Translations under genes and position numbers: made by a program
Assembly: GCF_030577135.1 (NCBI RefSeq)
Contig: NZ_JAUIRR010000003.1
Coordinates: 1 to 64,000 of the forward strand
From: Sulfurimonas sp. hsl 1-7
GTDB lineage: Bacteria > Campylobacterota > Campylobacteria > Campylobacterales > Sulfurimonadaceae
DNA length: 64,000 bases
Direction: 5' to 3'
In this document: positions 17,139-26,550 of the stretch, one piece after another
Position numbering within the stretch: position 1 is the stretch's first letter
Layout of the letters: every line of letters starts with the position of its first letter
The notes under the pieces: generated by a model
Seen by the model: the letters and a program-made list of their open reading frames with translations, nothing else
Told to the model about the DNA's origin: nothing
Database searches by the model: none

Positions 17139-17710
17139 ATTGTATCCTCTAAATTATCTGACGTAATTATATCAAAATCTATCATAGCGTTCATAAGAGC
17201 TATTTTTTGAAACTTTGAAATATCTTTATATGAGATATATGTAGCAAATATTTTCTTCTCATCAAGCAGCTTGGCACGCATAGTACCTTCTAGCAAAGGT
17301 TGTTTTGGAGTCAGCCAGATATCTCCATCAAAAAAAGCGATATTAGCAATAGAAGTATCAGTTACGAGTCCATCTTTAACAATTAAAACATCATCACACT
17401 CTTCTCTTTGCTCAAATAGTTTGTTGATATGTTCCCTGTCTCCATACTTTTTACTGTACTCGATTGTATCGTCAAAAACTAATTTGAGCTTTTTTATCTC
17501 ACGTTTTTCATAAGGGATGTATTCTATTGAGGCATTATCTTGATCGTAGAGGATTCGGCATCGTAATAAACCCGATTCTTCGGGTTTAATAAGGGAGAAT
17601 AGATCTAGTTTCCCCTCCCCTATTGTTCTATCAACCCGAGCTTGATGATAATCTAAATTATAAACTTTTCGATCAAGAATCTTTATGGTTTCGAGGTATT
17701 GTTTATTCAC
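17132..17710 (-). CDS. Aminotransferase class IV protein, possibly aminodeoxychorismate lyase (PabC-like)
   Basis: The protein belongs to fold-type IV PLP enzymes: the conserved Lys-region start VYNLDYHQARVDRT, the ECDDVLIVKDGLVTDTSIAN segment and PLLEGTMRAKLL are typical of PabC-type lyases that release p-aminobenzoate. At about 192 residues it is shorter than E. coli PabC (269), common in Campylobacterota. A GTG at 17710 overlapping the cysK stop is the better start; the longer frame to 17749 has no ribosome site. The exact substrate is uncertain. Confidence 0.75.
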   Translation of the reverse strand: MNKQYLETIKILDRKVYNLDYHQARVDRTIGEGKLDLFSLIKPEESGLLRCRILYDQDNASIEYIPYEKREIKKLKLVFDDTIEYSKKYGDREHINKLFEQREECDDVLIVKDGLVTDTSIANIAFFDGDIWLTPKQPLLEGTMRAKLLDEKKIFATYISYKDISKFQKIALMNAMIDFDIITSDNLEDTIC

Positions 17711-18626
17711 TAAAAAGCTCTGTTGAGAGGTATCTCTCTCCTGTATCACATAGAATAGTTACAATAGTTTTTCCTTGAAATTCAGGACGCTTACCAACTT
17801 GCATAGCAGCATATACATTTGCACCGCTTGAGATCCCAACTAAAAGTCCCTCTTTTTTTGCAAGCATTCTAGCAGTTTCAAGAGCATCTTCATTGCTTAC
17901 TTTTATCACTTCACCATATACAGATGTATCTAAGATATCAGGTACAAAACCTGCACCTATCCCTTGAATTTTGTGTGGAGATGGTGCTTCGCCCGATAAT
18001 ATGGCACTAGCTTCAGGCTCTACCGCGAATATAGCTATATTTTGCACTTCCTCTTTTAAAACTTTTGAAGTCCCAGTAATAGTTCCACCCGTACCCACAC
18101 CAGCTACAAATGCATCTAACTCTCCATCAGTATCGGCTAAAATTTCACGTGCAGTTGTCAATGTATGGATCTCAGGATTTGTCGGGTTTTGAAACTGTTG
18201 TAAGATGATAGAGTTATGTGTAAGTGCTTTTAACTCTTCAGCTTTAGCAATCGAGCCTTTCATCCCTTTAGCTGCCGGTGTTAAAACAAGCTCAGCTCCT
18301 AATGCTTTTAAAAGGTTACGGCGCTCAACACTCATAGAATCTGGCATAGTTAGAATCAACTTTAATCCCAATGCTGCACAGTTTGCTGCAAGAGCAATCC
18401 CTGTATTCCCACTTGTTGGTTCTATGATCGTAGTATCATCTTTTATCACACCACTCTCAATTCCGCGACGGATCATATTCATCCCGATTCTATCTTTTAC
18501 AGAACTTGTAGGATTCATAAATTCACATTTACCGATAATATTTGCACCTGAGAGTTGTGATGCTGTATTGATCCTTACAAGTGGAGTATTTCCAACTAAT
18601 TCCGTAATGTTTTTTGCTATTTTCAT
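17703..18626 (-). CDS. cysK: Cysteine synthase (O-acetylserine sulfhydrylase)
   Basis: CysK makes cysteine from O-acetylserine and sulfide with PLP. The 307-residue protein has the PLP-binding Lys44 in SSVKDRIGMNM, the TSGNTG substrate loop near residue 70, and GTGGTITGTSK for the phosphate. CysK and CysM are hard to separate by eye, but the length and motifs fit CysK. It lies 13 bases after the phosphatase gene and just before the PabC-like gene. Confidence 0.93.
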   Translation of the reverse strand: MKIAKNITELVGNTPLVRINTASQLSGANIIGKCEFMNPTSSVKDRIGMNMIRRGIESGVIKDDTTIIEPTSGNTGIALAANCAALGLKLILTMPDSMSVERRNLLKALGAELVLTPAAKGMKGSIAKAEELKALTHNSIILQQFQNPTNPEIHTLTTAREILADTDGELDAFVAGVGTGGTITGTSKVLKEEVQNIAIFAVEPEASAILSGEAPSPHKIQGIGAGFVPDILDTSVYGEVIKVSNEDALETARMLAKKEGLLVGISSGANVYAAMQVGKRPEFQGKTIVTILCDTGERYLSTELFSE

Positions 18627-18639
18627 CTCTTATATCCTC

Positions 18640-19086
18640 TTAGTTTTCAAATTTTATCTTAAAAATGTTATTCACACAAATATCAACCATCTTATACACC
18701 TCTAAAAAACCTTCAAAGCCGTTAAAGAAGTATGGATCGGGTACATCTGCACCATCATAACCAAACTCCCCTAGTTTGACAAGATTTGTAGCTCCCATGC
18801 GTTGTAAATCACTGTAATTGCTATCATCTAAGGCAACTACTAAATCAAATTGGTCAAAATCTTTTTTTGTCACTTTTCTTGCACGGTATGATGAGATATC
18901 TACATCGTTTTGTCGTGCCACTTTTACCGAGTTCTCACATGGTGCTTCACCAAGATGCCAGTCACCCGTTCCTGCAGAGTCAATATTTATATTCAAGTTC
19001 TTTTCCTCTGCAATTTTTCTAGCAATTCCTTCAGCTAAAGGTGAACGGCAAATATTTCCTAAACATACAAATATAATTGAATTCAT
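18640..19086 (-). CDS. Low-molecular-weight protein tyrosine phosphatase
   Basis: The 148-residue protein carries the P-loop CLGNICR (C8-X5-R14) right at the N-terminus and the acid loop DVPDPYF with the general-acid Asp. These cytoplasmic enzymes remove phosphate from tyrosine (or arginine) residues. No cognate kinase is nearby. It diverges from a small gene at 19134 and precedes cysK by 13 bases. Confidence 0.92.
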   Translation of the reverse strand: MNSIIFVCLGNICRSPLAEGIARKIAEEKNLNINIDSAGTGDWHLGEAPCENSVKVARQNDVDISSYRARKVTKKDFDQFDLVVALDDSNYSDLQRMGATNLVKLGEFGYDGADVPDPYFFNGFEGFLEVYKMVDICVNNIFKIKFEN

Positions 19087-19133
19087 ACAATTACCTATTT
19101 TTTGATATTATTATACTAAAAAAAGAGAGTCTA

Positions 19134-19391
19134 ATGGCGACATATTATAGTGACGGTAAAAAACTTGTTGATGTAGAGTACGATACAATCGTAGAGGTTG
19201 GTGATATAGTAGACGGAATGAGAGTTCTCTCTACCAATGCAAAATCTCACGATGAGTATGCAGTATTTTTACTTGAACCAAATACTAGAGTTACTTGTTA
19301 TGTGTTTGATGAAGTGTTTATTATCGGAAAGATGGATGGTTTTGAAAACCTTGCACAAGCAGCTGAAGCTTGGAATAATGATGAGATATAA
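19134..19391 (+). CDS. Small conserved-looking protein of unknown function
   Basis: An 85-residue acidic protein starts at the ATG at 19134, preceded by AAAAGAGAG. The longer frame from 19077 would run through the divergent promoter region. No signal peptide or membrane segment is visible. Its middle is rich in beta-strand-like alternation (VEYDTIVEVGDIVDGMRVL, VTCYVFDEVFIIG) and it ends with an Ala/Glu helix. I do not recognise the family. It ends two bases before the convergent GGDEF gene. Confidence 0.7.
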   Translation: MATYYSDGKKLVDVEYDTIVEVGDIVDGMRVLSTNAKSHDEYAVFLLEPNTRVTCYVFDEVFIIGKMDGFENLAQAAEAWNNDEI

Positions 19392-19393
19392 TC

Positions 19394-21715
19394 CTATTTT
19401 ATAGTAATCTTATCTCTACCACTATTTTTTGAAATATACAGAGCATCATCTGCTCTTACAAGACATTTTTCGACATCTTCACCAGCCTGATATACACTGA
19501 TACCCATACTGACAGTTATTTTATAGGTCTTGTTAAAAAGATGTTGAGATACTTTATCTTTTAAATTTTTAGCAAAACTTTCAATATCATCTTTTTCAAG
19601 ATTAGGTGCAATGATCAAAAACTCTTCTCCACCCCATCTACCGATAATATCCGATATTCTCGAGTTTTCTTTTAAAAGTGCACTTAATTCTTGTAAAACG
19701 ATGTCACCTACATGATGTCCATAGGTATCATTAATAAGTTTAAAATAGTCAATGTCTAAGATAATAATCCCAAAACTACCTCCATAACGATCGATTCTGT
19801 TTTTTTCCATACTCAATACTTCATCAAGCTTATGTCTATTATATAACTGTGTTAATTTATCGGTAATCGCTATCTCCTGAAGTGATTCATATGCCACTTC
19901 AAGTTTGTCATTTGCCTCTTGTAAGCGTCCTTTTAAGAGTTGCTGTTTTCTGTAAAAATAATATCCTACTACAAGTATAAAACTGAAAAAAGCAACGACT
20001 TTCCATAAAATAGTATAATCTATCTCTTGATCATATTTTATTGAAATCCATTTATTAAATATTCTTCTATTTTCTTCTTCTGAAAGACTATTTACTGCTT
20101 TTTGTAAAACACTCAATAATAACGGATCGTCATTACGTACACCTATACCAAGCGTCCAGGATTCTTCAATTTTTCCGGTAATTTTCAGTTTACCAATATA
20201 GTTATTTTGTAATTTATAACCAATACTTGCAAGAGTCCCTATATAACCGAACAGTTCTCCATCACTTACCCGTTTGAGTCCGTCATCTATATCTTCAACC
20301 TCAACTATATTCAAAAAGGGGTATTTCATTTTTAAAAGCTCTGCAAAAGCATATCCCTTACATATACCAACTTTTTTCTTTTCTAAATCTTTGATATCAC
20401 TTACAAAAGGTACTTCCAGTTTTGTTGCTACAACTAAAGGTATCACTAAATACGGCGACGTAAAATTCATGTATTCTTTTCTTTTAGGGGTTTCCATCGC
20501 CAAAGAAAAGATATCACATTTACGTTGCTTTGCAAACTCTATAGACTGCGTCCAAGTCTGCGTTGGAAGTACTCTGAAGCTTGTTGCCAGTGTTTTTTCA
20601 AATGCTTTAAAATAATCTGCCGTCATCCCTTCATATTTTCCATCTTTATTGAAATGTTCAAAAGGCATCCAATTAGGGTCAATACACATCGTAATCTCTT
20701 GACGTTTAAGTAAATACTTTTTTTCTTCTGTTGTTAGTTCTGTATCTAAAGCATAATCACTATAGAGTGCTCCGCGAAGATCTATCTCTTTTTGCACTAA
20801 TCCTAAAAGTTTATAAACATCATAAATTCTTTGTAGTTTCTGCTTTTCAACAGTACCTAGTTTATCTGTTGCATAATAAGCTAATTTTTTTAATTCTTCT
20901 GCTTCATAATGGAGTGCTTCTTTTGTCTTATGCAAAGAGTTGTATTTAGTATAGATAAGCTCTACTGTTTCATCTATATGTTCAAAAGCATATTTCCAGC
21001 CTTGTAATGATGCTTTTCTAAAACGCTTTACCTCTTGAGGATTATCCTGTATATATTCTTGACTTGTTATGAGCAGATCGCTGTAAAAATCAAATCCGTA
21101 ATCTTTTGGATTAAAAATAACCGGTTGACCGCCTAAAGATTTTAAAACATATGCCTCATTTGAAATATAAGCAGCTATGAGATCTGTTTTACCGTTTAAA
21201 AGATCTGCAGCCTTAAACGATGGCTGTATAACCTTTACATCTTTAGGCGTAATTCCTTGAGAAAACATCATTGAGAACAATGATATATCTATATCTCTCG
21301 TTGCCATGATTCTCTTATTTTTTACATCCTGGATACTCTTGATATGAGAGCTCTTATCTGCTAATAGGACAAGAGGGCTTGATTGGAAGATCGATGCAAG
21401 ATATACAATCTTCTTGCCGTTTGAGATATCTATTAAAGAAGTTGCTCGACATGTAGCATACTCACTTCTACCTTGAATAACATCATCTTCCATATGGATT
21501 CCATGTTGCCATTCTTTTAGAGTTACGTCAAGACCGGCTTTTTTATAAAAGCCTTTCTCTTTTGCCATAATATAACCGGCAAATTGAAACTGATTTTTCC
21601 ACTGTAACTGTAGAGATACTTTTTTCAAATCTTCTGCGGCAATAACACTGCTAAAGAGTAACAACAGTGCTAATATATTTACAAATCTCACCATCTTATT
21701 TTTCCCGAAGTTCAT
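19394..21715 (-). CDS. Diguanylate cyclase with two periplasmic substrate-binding domains
   Basis: The 773-residue protein has a signal peptide, an NMT1/ThiY-like binding domain (about residues 28-300, starting LQLQWKNQFQFAGYIMAKEK), a second family-3 solute-binding domain (about 335-565, MCIDPNWMPFEHF), one membrane segment (about 575-595) and a cytoplasmic GGDEF domain. The active motif is GGEEF (about 693-697), and an RISD inhibitory I-site lies five residues upstream, so it should make cyclic-di-GMP with product feedback. The ligands are unknown; thiamine-precursor-like and amino-acid-like molecules are typical for the two families. It overlaps the PAS-HD-GYP gene by 20 bases. Confidence 0.88.
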   Translation of the reverse strand: MNFGKNKMVRFVNILALLLLFSSVIAAEDLKKVSLQLQWKNQFQFAGYIMAKEKGFYKKAGLDVTLKEWQHGIHMEDDVIQGRSEYATCRATSLIDISNGKKIVYLASIFQSSPLVLLADKSSHIKSIQDVKNKRIMATRDIDISLFSMMFSQGITPKDVKVIQPSFKAADLLNGKTDLIAAYISNEAYVLKSLGGQPVIFNPKDYGFDFYSDLLITSQEYIQDNPQEVKRFRKASLQGWKYAFEHIDETVELIYTKYNSLHKTKEALHYEAEELKKLAYYATDKLGTVEKQKLQRIYDVYKLLGLVQKEIDLRGALYSDYALDTELTTEEKKYLLKRQEITMCIDPNWMPFEHFNKDGKYEGMTADYFKAFEKTLATSFRVLPTQTWTQSIEFAKQRKCDIFSLAMETPKRKEYMNFTSPYLVIPLVVATKLEVPFVSDIKDLEKKKVGICKGYAFAELLKMKYPFLNIVEVEDIDDGLKRVSDGELFGYIGTLASIGYKLQNNYIGKLKITGKIEESWTLGIGVRNDDPLLLSVLQKAVNSLSEEENRRIFNKWISIKYDQEIDYTILWKVVAFFSFILVVGYYFYRKQQLLKGRLQEANDKLEVAYESLQEIAITDKLTQLYNRHKLDEVLSMEKNRIDRYGGSFGIIILDIDYFKLINDTYGHHVGDIVLQELSALLKENSRISDIIGRWGGEEFLIIAPNLEKDDIESFAKNLKDKVSQHLFNKTYKITVSMGISVYQAGEDVEKCLVRADDALYISKNSGRDKITIK

Positions 21716-22811
21716 TTCTAATAGCTAAAAACTGGTCTAAATGTTCAAAAAACAGATCCACTAACTTAGGGTCAAACTGCTTACCCTTTTCCTCTTTAAA
21801 AAGTTGAAATATTTTTTCATCTTCCCACGCGTTTTTATATACCCTCTCAGATCCCAGGGCATCAAACACATCTGCTAAAGCAGTTATTCGCCCGTAGATA
21901 TGTATATCTTCACCTTTAAGTGCTCTTGGATAACCGGTACCGTCATACTTTTCATGATGTTCATGCGCAACTATCGCTGCCGCTTTTAAAAGTTCACGCT
22001 TAGAGTTTATAAAAAGAGTATGCCCTTTTGTAGCATGTGTTTTCATAATAGCGAATTCTTCTTCAGTCAACTTACCCGGTTTGAGTAAAATCGAATCGGA
22101 AATAGCAATTTTTCCGATATCGTGCATCGGAGAAGCCATACGTAAAAGTTCTATCTCCTCCTCTTCAAGTCCGTAAAGTTTTGCCAGTAGTGCTGAGTAC
22201 TCCGCTACACGTTTTACATGGTAACCAGTCTCTTGAGAACGACTCTCTGCTAGTTCCCCCATTCTCTCAAGGATCTCACGCTGCGTTTCGGTAATCTCAT
22301 TTTGAAGGTTATAAATCTCTGTAACATCTTGTCTAATTGCGATATATTCAACAATGTTGTCATAAGAATCAAGTATAGGCTTTATTGTTGCCTGAACAAT
22401 ATAGGTACTGCCATCCTTTTTTCTATTTTTTAAGATCCCTTGCCACGTTTTTTTGTGCCTGAGGGTACCCCACATCTCTTTATATAGATGTGATGGCATA
22501 TCTTCATGTCTTACAATTTTATGAGGTTTGCCTAAAAGTTCCTCTTGAGTATAGCCACTGATTTTACAAAACTGTTCATTCACGTAAATGATGACCCCTT
22601 TTGCATCTGTTTTTGAGATAATAGTCCCTTCATCAACGGCATCTTTATATTGGCGCAGTAATAGTTCATTATCATTCAAGTAACCTTGCAGTTGTTGATT
22701 TGCATGGTATAAATCAAGTGTAGTTCGCTCTAGGATATGTTCAGTTTCCTCTCTTGCTAGGCGTTCTCGCTCCAACATTCTAAGTAAAACATCTTTAGGA
22801 AGGTTATGCAT
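21696..22811 (-). CDS. PAS-HD-GYP cyclic-di-GMP phosphodiesterase
   Basis: The 371-residue protein has an N-terminal coiled segment, an Aer-type PAS domain (about residues 55-175, with GKPHKIVRHEDMP) and a full HD-GYP domain (about 180-370). The HD pair (MHDIGK near residue 228), THATKGH and the GYP motif (DGTGYPRALKG) are intact, so hydrolysis of cyclic-di-GMP is expected. It has no membrane segment. It overlaps the H-NOX gene by eight bases and the GGDEF gene by 20, which suggests that the three are produced together. Confidence 0.9.
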   Translation of the reverse strand: MHNLPKDVLLRMLERERLAREETEHILERTTLDLYHANQQLQGYLNDNELLLRQYKDAVDEGTIISKTDAKGVIIYVNEQFCKISGYTQEELLGKPHKIVRHEDMPSHLYKEMWGTLRHKKTWQGILKNRKKDGSTYIVQATIKPILDSYDNIVEYIAIRQDVTEIYNLQNEITETQREILERMGELAESRSQETGYHVKRVAEYSALLAKLYGLEEEEIELLRMASPMHDIGKIAISDSILLKPGKLTEEEFAIMKTHATKGHTLFINSKRELLKAAAIVAHEHHEKYDGTGYPRALKGEDIHIYGRITALADVFDALGSERVYKNAWEDEKIFQLFKEEKGKQFDPKLVDLFFEHLDQFLAIRNELREK

Positions 22812-23385
22812 TGTTTTTTACCTCAAAGACATACACCTGACACTCTATATTGTTAATTACTCTATAACGTTTGGTTTCATTCATCGTTAGTCTTGAAGAG
22901 TCATTAAAATACTTTAAACATCCACGCATTAAACCACATACAAAACCTGGAATATTTCTAGGACTAGCATATTCTATAACAATATGTTCATCCCCTTTTC
23001 GTTCGATAATGAACTTAGGGAATTTAGCGTCCGGATATAATTTTTTAAGTTCATCAAAATGAATTACATTAAGCTTTTCAAGAAAATCGTAAGGGTTATT
23101 TACATGTAAAGGGGTATTTGCCCCTTTGTAGGAGTGTTTAAACATATTTAAAAGATATTTAAAAGCATACTCTCCGAATGCTTCTATAACCTTTTCTCGG
23201 GAGTTGTCAAATAATCTTGTAGATCCGTCAATGAGTGAGAACAGGTACTCACTACTATAGTTAGCAGCGCTGGAAAAACCACCTTTGTTTGGATACTCTT
23301 TCTCATTTAAAAGTTCATCTAAAGTAGTGTACCCAAACTTATCTTTTATAAAATCTATATATGTTCTAAATATTATTCCACGCAT
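22804..23385 (-). CDS. H-NOX (heme NO/O2-binding) sensor protein
   Basis: The 193-residue protein matches the stand-alone H-NOX fold in length and key residues: the proximal heme ligand is probably His109 (LNVIHFDEL), and the heme-propionate motif YxSxR is Tyr139, Ser141, Arg143 (YASPR). H-NOX proteins bind NO, and some O2, and pass the signal to a partner in the same operon, often a GGDEF/EAL/HD-GYP enzyme or a histidine kinase. Here it overlaps a PAS-HD-GYP gene, so control of cyclic-di-GMP breakdown by NO is likely. O2 binding cannot be judged. Confidence 0.85.
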   Translation of the reverse strand: MRGIIFRTYIDFIKDKFGYTTLDELLNEKEYPNKGGFSSAANYSSEYLFSLIDGSTRLFDNSREKVIEAFGEYAFKYLLNMFKHSYKGANTPLHVNNPYDFLEKLNVIHFDELKKLYPDAKFPKFIIERKGDEHIVIEYASPRNIPGFVCGLMRGCLKYFNDSSRLTMNETKRYRVINNIECQVYVFEVKNNA

Positions 23386-23437
23386 CTTTTCTTATCATCT
23401 TATGTTTTTCTCATTATACAGATAAGCCCTTGTAAAA

Positions 23438-25831
23438 CTACTTAGGAATTGTACTTAATGGTTTACTACAGTGATACCCTTGAGAGTAACCAATCCCTAA
23501 CTCTTTTACTTTTAGAAGTATCTCTTCATTCTCAACAAATTCGGCAATTGTTTTAATCCCCATTTTTTTAGCGAAATCAACAATAGTTGAGACAACAAGT
23601 TCTGCATCTATATTAGTATCAATATCTTTAATTAACGAACCGTCAATTTTAATATAGTCGGTTTTTAAACGCATCAGGTATTCAAAGTTACTGTATCCGG
23701 TTCCAAAATCATCAATAGCTATTTTACAGCCGTAATTTTTCACATTACGAATAAACTCTAAAACCTCATCAAAGTTCTCTATAGATTCCGATTCTACGAT
23801 CTCAAAAACAACACGTTCACCGATACTGTACTTTTGTAACATTTTACAAATAAAACTTTTGATCTCATCATTTAAAATATCTTCTATCGTCAAATTGAGT
23901 GAAAACTCTACATCTTTCTCATGAAAAACCGCAAATGATTTTTCAATCATAATCTGAGTAATCTCAATATAGTGTTTTGTTTTTTTCGCAATATCCAGAA
24001 AGAAAAACGGTGATATCAACTGTTCATTATCTTTAAGTCTTACCAAACACTCATATTTTTCCCATTTACCGTTTTTATTATTAACAATCGGCTGAAAAAC
24101 GGGAACTATATTATCATTTGCTATCGCCTCTTTTATTTTCTTAGTCCATTTGATATTGTTTTTATACTCATCATTTAGCGAGATATCGTCATGATAGGTT
24201 ACAATATCTTGATTATGTCTTTTTGCAATTCTCAGTGCCATATCTGCCGTTGTTAAAAGTTTCTCTTTTGGCTCATAAGAGATTGACATTGAAAAGTTAA
24301 AAGTGATCAACTCTCCGTCTATATCTATCTGTACTTTTGAAATCTCTTCCTTTAAAGCCAATAAAGCATTGCTAAATACTTTTGGTTCAATACGAGGATG
24401 AAAGATTACATACTCATCACCTTGAAGATGGTACACTTGAAGCTCTAAGTCGCACTTACAACTACCCATCTTCTGACCAAACTCTTTGATCACATAATCT
24501 CCAACTTCATGACCGTAAAAATCGTTAATTTGGGAAAAATTGTCTATATTTAGAATCGCCAAGGCACCTTGTGTACTCTCTTGTATATCGTTTACAAGTT
24601 TGTATCTACTTCCAAGACCGGTTAAAAGATCGGTATTTAACATCTCGTCAAGTTGTTTTTGTTGTTCTATCATCTTTGTAACATCATGTCTTACTGCAAT
24701 GTATTCAATGATGTTATCCTCTTCATCCAAAATAGGCAAGATAACAATATCTACCCAATAATCCTCTCCAAATTTATCTTTATTTTTTAGTGTTTGTTTC
24801 CACACTTTTTTCGCTTCAATTGTTTTCCACAGATCGCGAAAGAGTGACTTTGGATTATCAGGGTGTCTTAAAATATTATGAGGACGTCCTAATACTTCGG
24901 TTCTAGTATATCCGGTAATTCTGCAAAAGTTGTCATTTACATAGGTGATATTTCCGGTTCGATCTGATTTACTTACAATACTTGATTCATCCATAGCAAG
25001 TTTGTGACTTTTAAAAAGGGAGAGTGTTTTTTCTAACTCAATTTCAACCTCTTTTTGATGTGTAATATCTTGAATAGTACCAACAGTTTTGATCGCATTA
25101 CCATCTTTATCGTAATAATGTTCCCCTGTTTCTTCAACATACTTTATCCTGTTATCTTTCATCAATAATCTATGTTGAATAAGATACTTCTTTTTTTTCT
25201 CTAAAGAGTTTGCATACGCTTTATCAACTAATTTACGGTCATCAGGATGTACTGCATTTAAAAACAACTCATACGAAGGGGTTGTAATCGCTTTATCTAG
25301 CTCAAAAAGTTTATATACTTCATCTGACCAAAAGAGTTGATCATTAGCTACATCATAATCCCAGTTTCCAAGGTTTGCCAAAGCCTGAGCAGCCTGAAGC
25401 TTCTCCTCATTCTTAATTGCCTTTATAAGATTCTGTTCACCCTCGGTAACATCAATAAGATAACCTATAAAATGGGTAATATTTTCATCTTCATCGTAGA
25501 AAATTGTTGTAGTGTCTTGAACCCATCTATCTTCACCATTTCCATTTTTTATTCTGTAAGGTTCATGCGTAAAAGATTTTTCTCGTTTTTTACAAGCATT
25601 TTGCACTTCATTTTTTACACGCTCAATATCATCCTTATGTACTAAATCTATATACACAAGTTCACCCTCTAAAAACTCTTTAGGGTCATAATGAAAATTT
25701 TCTTTTATATTTCCGGAAACTGTTTCAATACTCCAGTTAGCATCGTTTTTCCAAACAAATGAAACCATCGGTCCCAAGTTGAAAAAATCACTGGTTATAA
25801 AAGAAAAATAATCTTTCAATTTTGTGCGCAT
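23438..25831 (-). CDS. PAS-GGDEF-EAL protein, probable cyclic-di-GMP phosphodiesterase
   Basis: The 797-residue cytoplasmic protein contains three PAS domains (about residues 15-135, 145-265 and an Aer-type one at 275-395 with GRPHNILRHPD), then GGDEF and EAL domains. The GGDEF signature is degenerate (LQGDEY, near residue 470), so cyclase activity is doubtful. The EAL domain keeps its essential residues: Glu of ECL in YECLVRL, FSLNLTIED, DDFGTGYSN and YIKIDGSLIK. It probably degrades cyclic-di-GMP. It lies 52 bases upstream of the H-NOX gene on the same strand. Confidence 0.88.
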   Translation of the reverse strand: MRTKLKDYFSFITSDFFNLGPMVSFVWKNDANWSIETVSGNIKENFHYDPKEFLEGELVYIDLVHKDDIERVKNEVQNACKKREKSFTHEPYRIKNGNGEDRWVQDTTTIFYDEDENITHFIGYLIDVTEGEQNLIKAIKNEEKLQAAQALANLGNWDYDVANDQLFWSDEVYKLFELDKAITTPSYELFLNAVHPDDRKLVDKAYANSLEKKKKYLIQHRLLMKDNRIKYVEETGEHYYDKDGNAIKTVGTIQDITHQKEVEIELEKTLSLFKSHKLAMDESSIVSKSDRTGNITYVNDNFCRITGYTRTEVLGRPHNILRHPDNPKSLFRDLWKTIEAKKVWKQTLKNKDKFGEDYWVDIVILPILDEEDNIIEYIAVRHDVTKMIEQQKQLDEMLNTDLLTGLGSRYKLVNDIQESTQGALAILNIDNFSQINDFYGHEVGDYVIKEFGQKMGSCKCDLELQVYHLQGDEYVIFHPRIEPKVFSNALLALKEEISKVQIDIDGELITFNFSMSISYEPKEKLLTTADMALRIAKRHNQDIVTYHDDISLNDEYKNNIKWTKKIKEAIANDNIVPVFQPIVNNKNGKWEKYECLVRLKDNEQLISPFFFLDIAKKTKHYIEITQIMIEKSFAVFHEKDVEFSLNLTIEDILNDEIKSFICKMLQKYSIGERVVFEIVESESIENFDEVLEFIRNVKNYGCKIAIDDFGTGYSNFEYLMRLKTDYIKIDGSLIKDIDTNIDAELVVSTIVDFAKKMGIKTIAEFVENEEILLKVKELGIGYSQGYHCSKPLSTIPK

Positions 25832-25922
25832 AACTGTTCCCTTTTAAATATATTATACAATTCTTAATTTATTTTTTTAATTATATTATTTATATCATAA
25901 TATAGCTTTTAAATCTCATTTA

Positions 25923-26501
25923 TTATAACAATGTTTCTAAAGAGGTCATCTTTTTTACATTCATCGGCTTTATCCCTTTAGAGATTAAAGAGTTTTTCAA
26001 CCCCTCCCCTATTTGTGAACTGACAAAAAGATTGACATTATACTCTGCAAATATTTTCGGTAAAACGATTGCCAGTTTCTTTTTATCGCTATATACGGGA
26101 TTTTCCAGTTTTTCGAGCAAAGAGATATTCCCCGGTGCCATTTTATATATAAATATATATTGCTCCATCGGTGTGATCTTCTCAAAATTCTCTTCGTTCT
26201 CCATACAAATAGCTACAACAAGTTCCTCTTTATCATCCTCTATCTCTATCTTATAGCCGCCCACTATCCCTAAAGATAGTTTATATCGGGCATTTTTTAG
26301 GATTCTTGTAAATGTCGGACGGGAGATTCCCATCTTTTGGGCAGCCTCCTCTTGATACAATCCTAAAAGATCCATCAGATATATCGCTTCGATCTCCTCA
26401 TGCAGTAAAGTAACTTTCCCCTCCGGCTTCACGCCTTCGGGGACAAATTTTTTATACTGCGGTTTAAAATTTAAAGTTCTGCTACTCTTTGTTCTTGCCA
26501 T
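25923..26501 (-). CDS. DUF134-type HTH regulator with C-terminal NifX/NifB-like domain
   Basis: The 192-residue protein has an N-terminal DUF134-like region with a sigma-like HTH (EEAAQKMGISRPTFTRIL, about residues 52-70), and a C-terminal half resembling the dinitrogenase iron-molybdenum cofactor-binding (NifX) fold (VAICMENEENFEKITP and later KIFAEYNVNLFVSSQIGEG). It diverges from the cydAB operon, which ends with another NifX-type protein. It may sense a metal cluster or redox state and control cyd through the repeated ACATATGT sites between them. That role is inference. Confidence 0.75.
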   Translation of the reverse strand: MARTKSSRTLNFKPQYKKFVPEGVKPEGKVTLLHEEIEAIYLMDLLGLYQEEAAQKMGISRPTFTRILKNARYKLSLGIVGGYKIEIEDDKEELVVAICMENEENFEKITPMEQYIFIYKMAPGNISLLEKLENPVYSDKKKLAIVLPKIFAEYNVNLFVSSQIGEGLKNSLISKGIKPMNVKKMTSLETLL

Positions 26502-26550
26502 GATTTACCCTTTAATATTACAATCTTAGCAGATGTTAATTTAAATTTTC

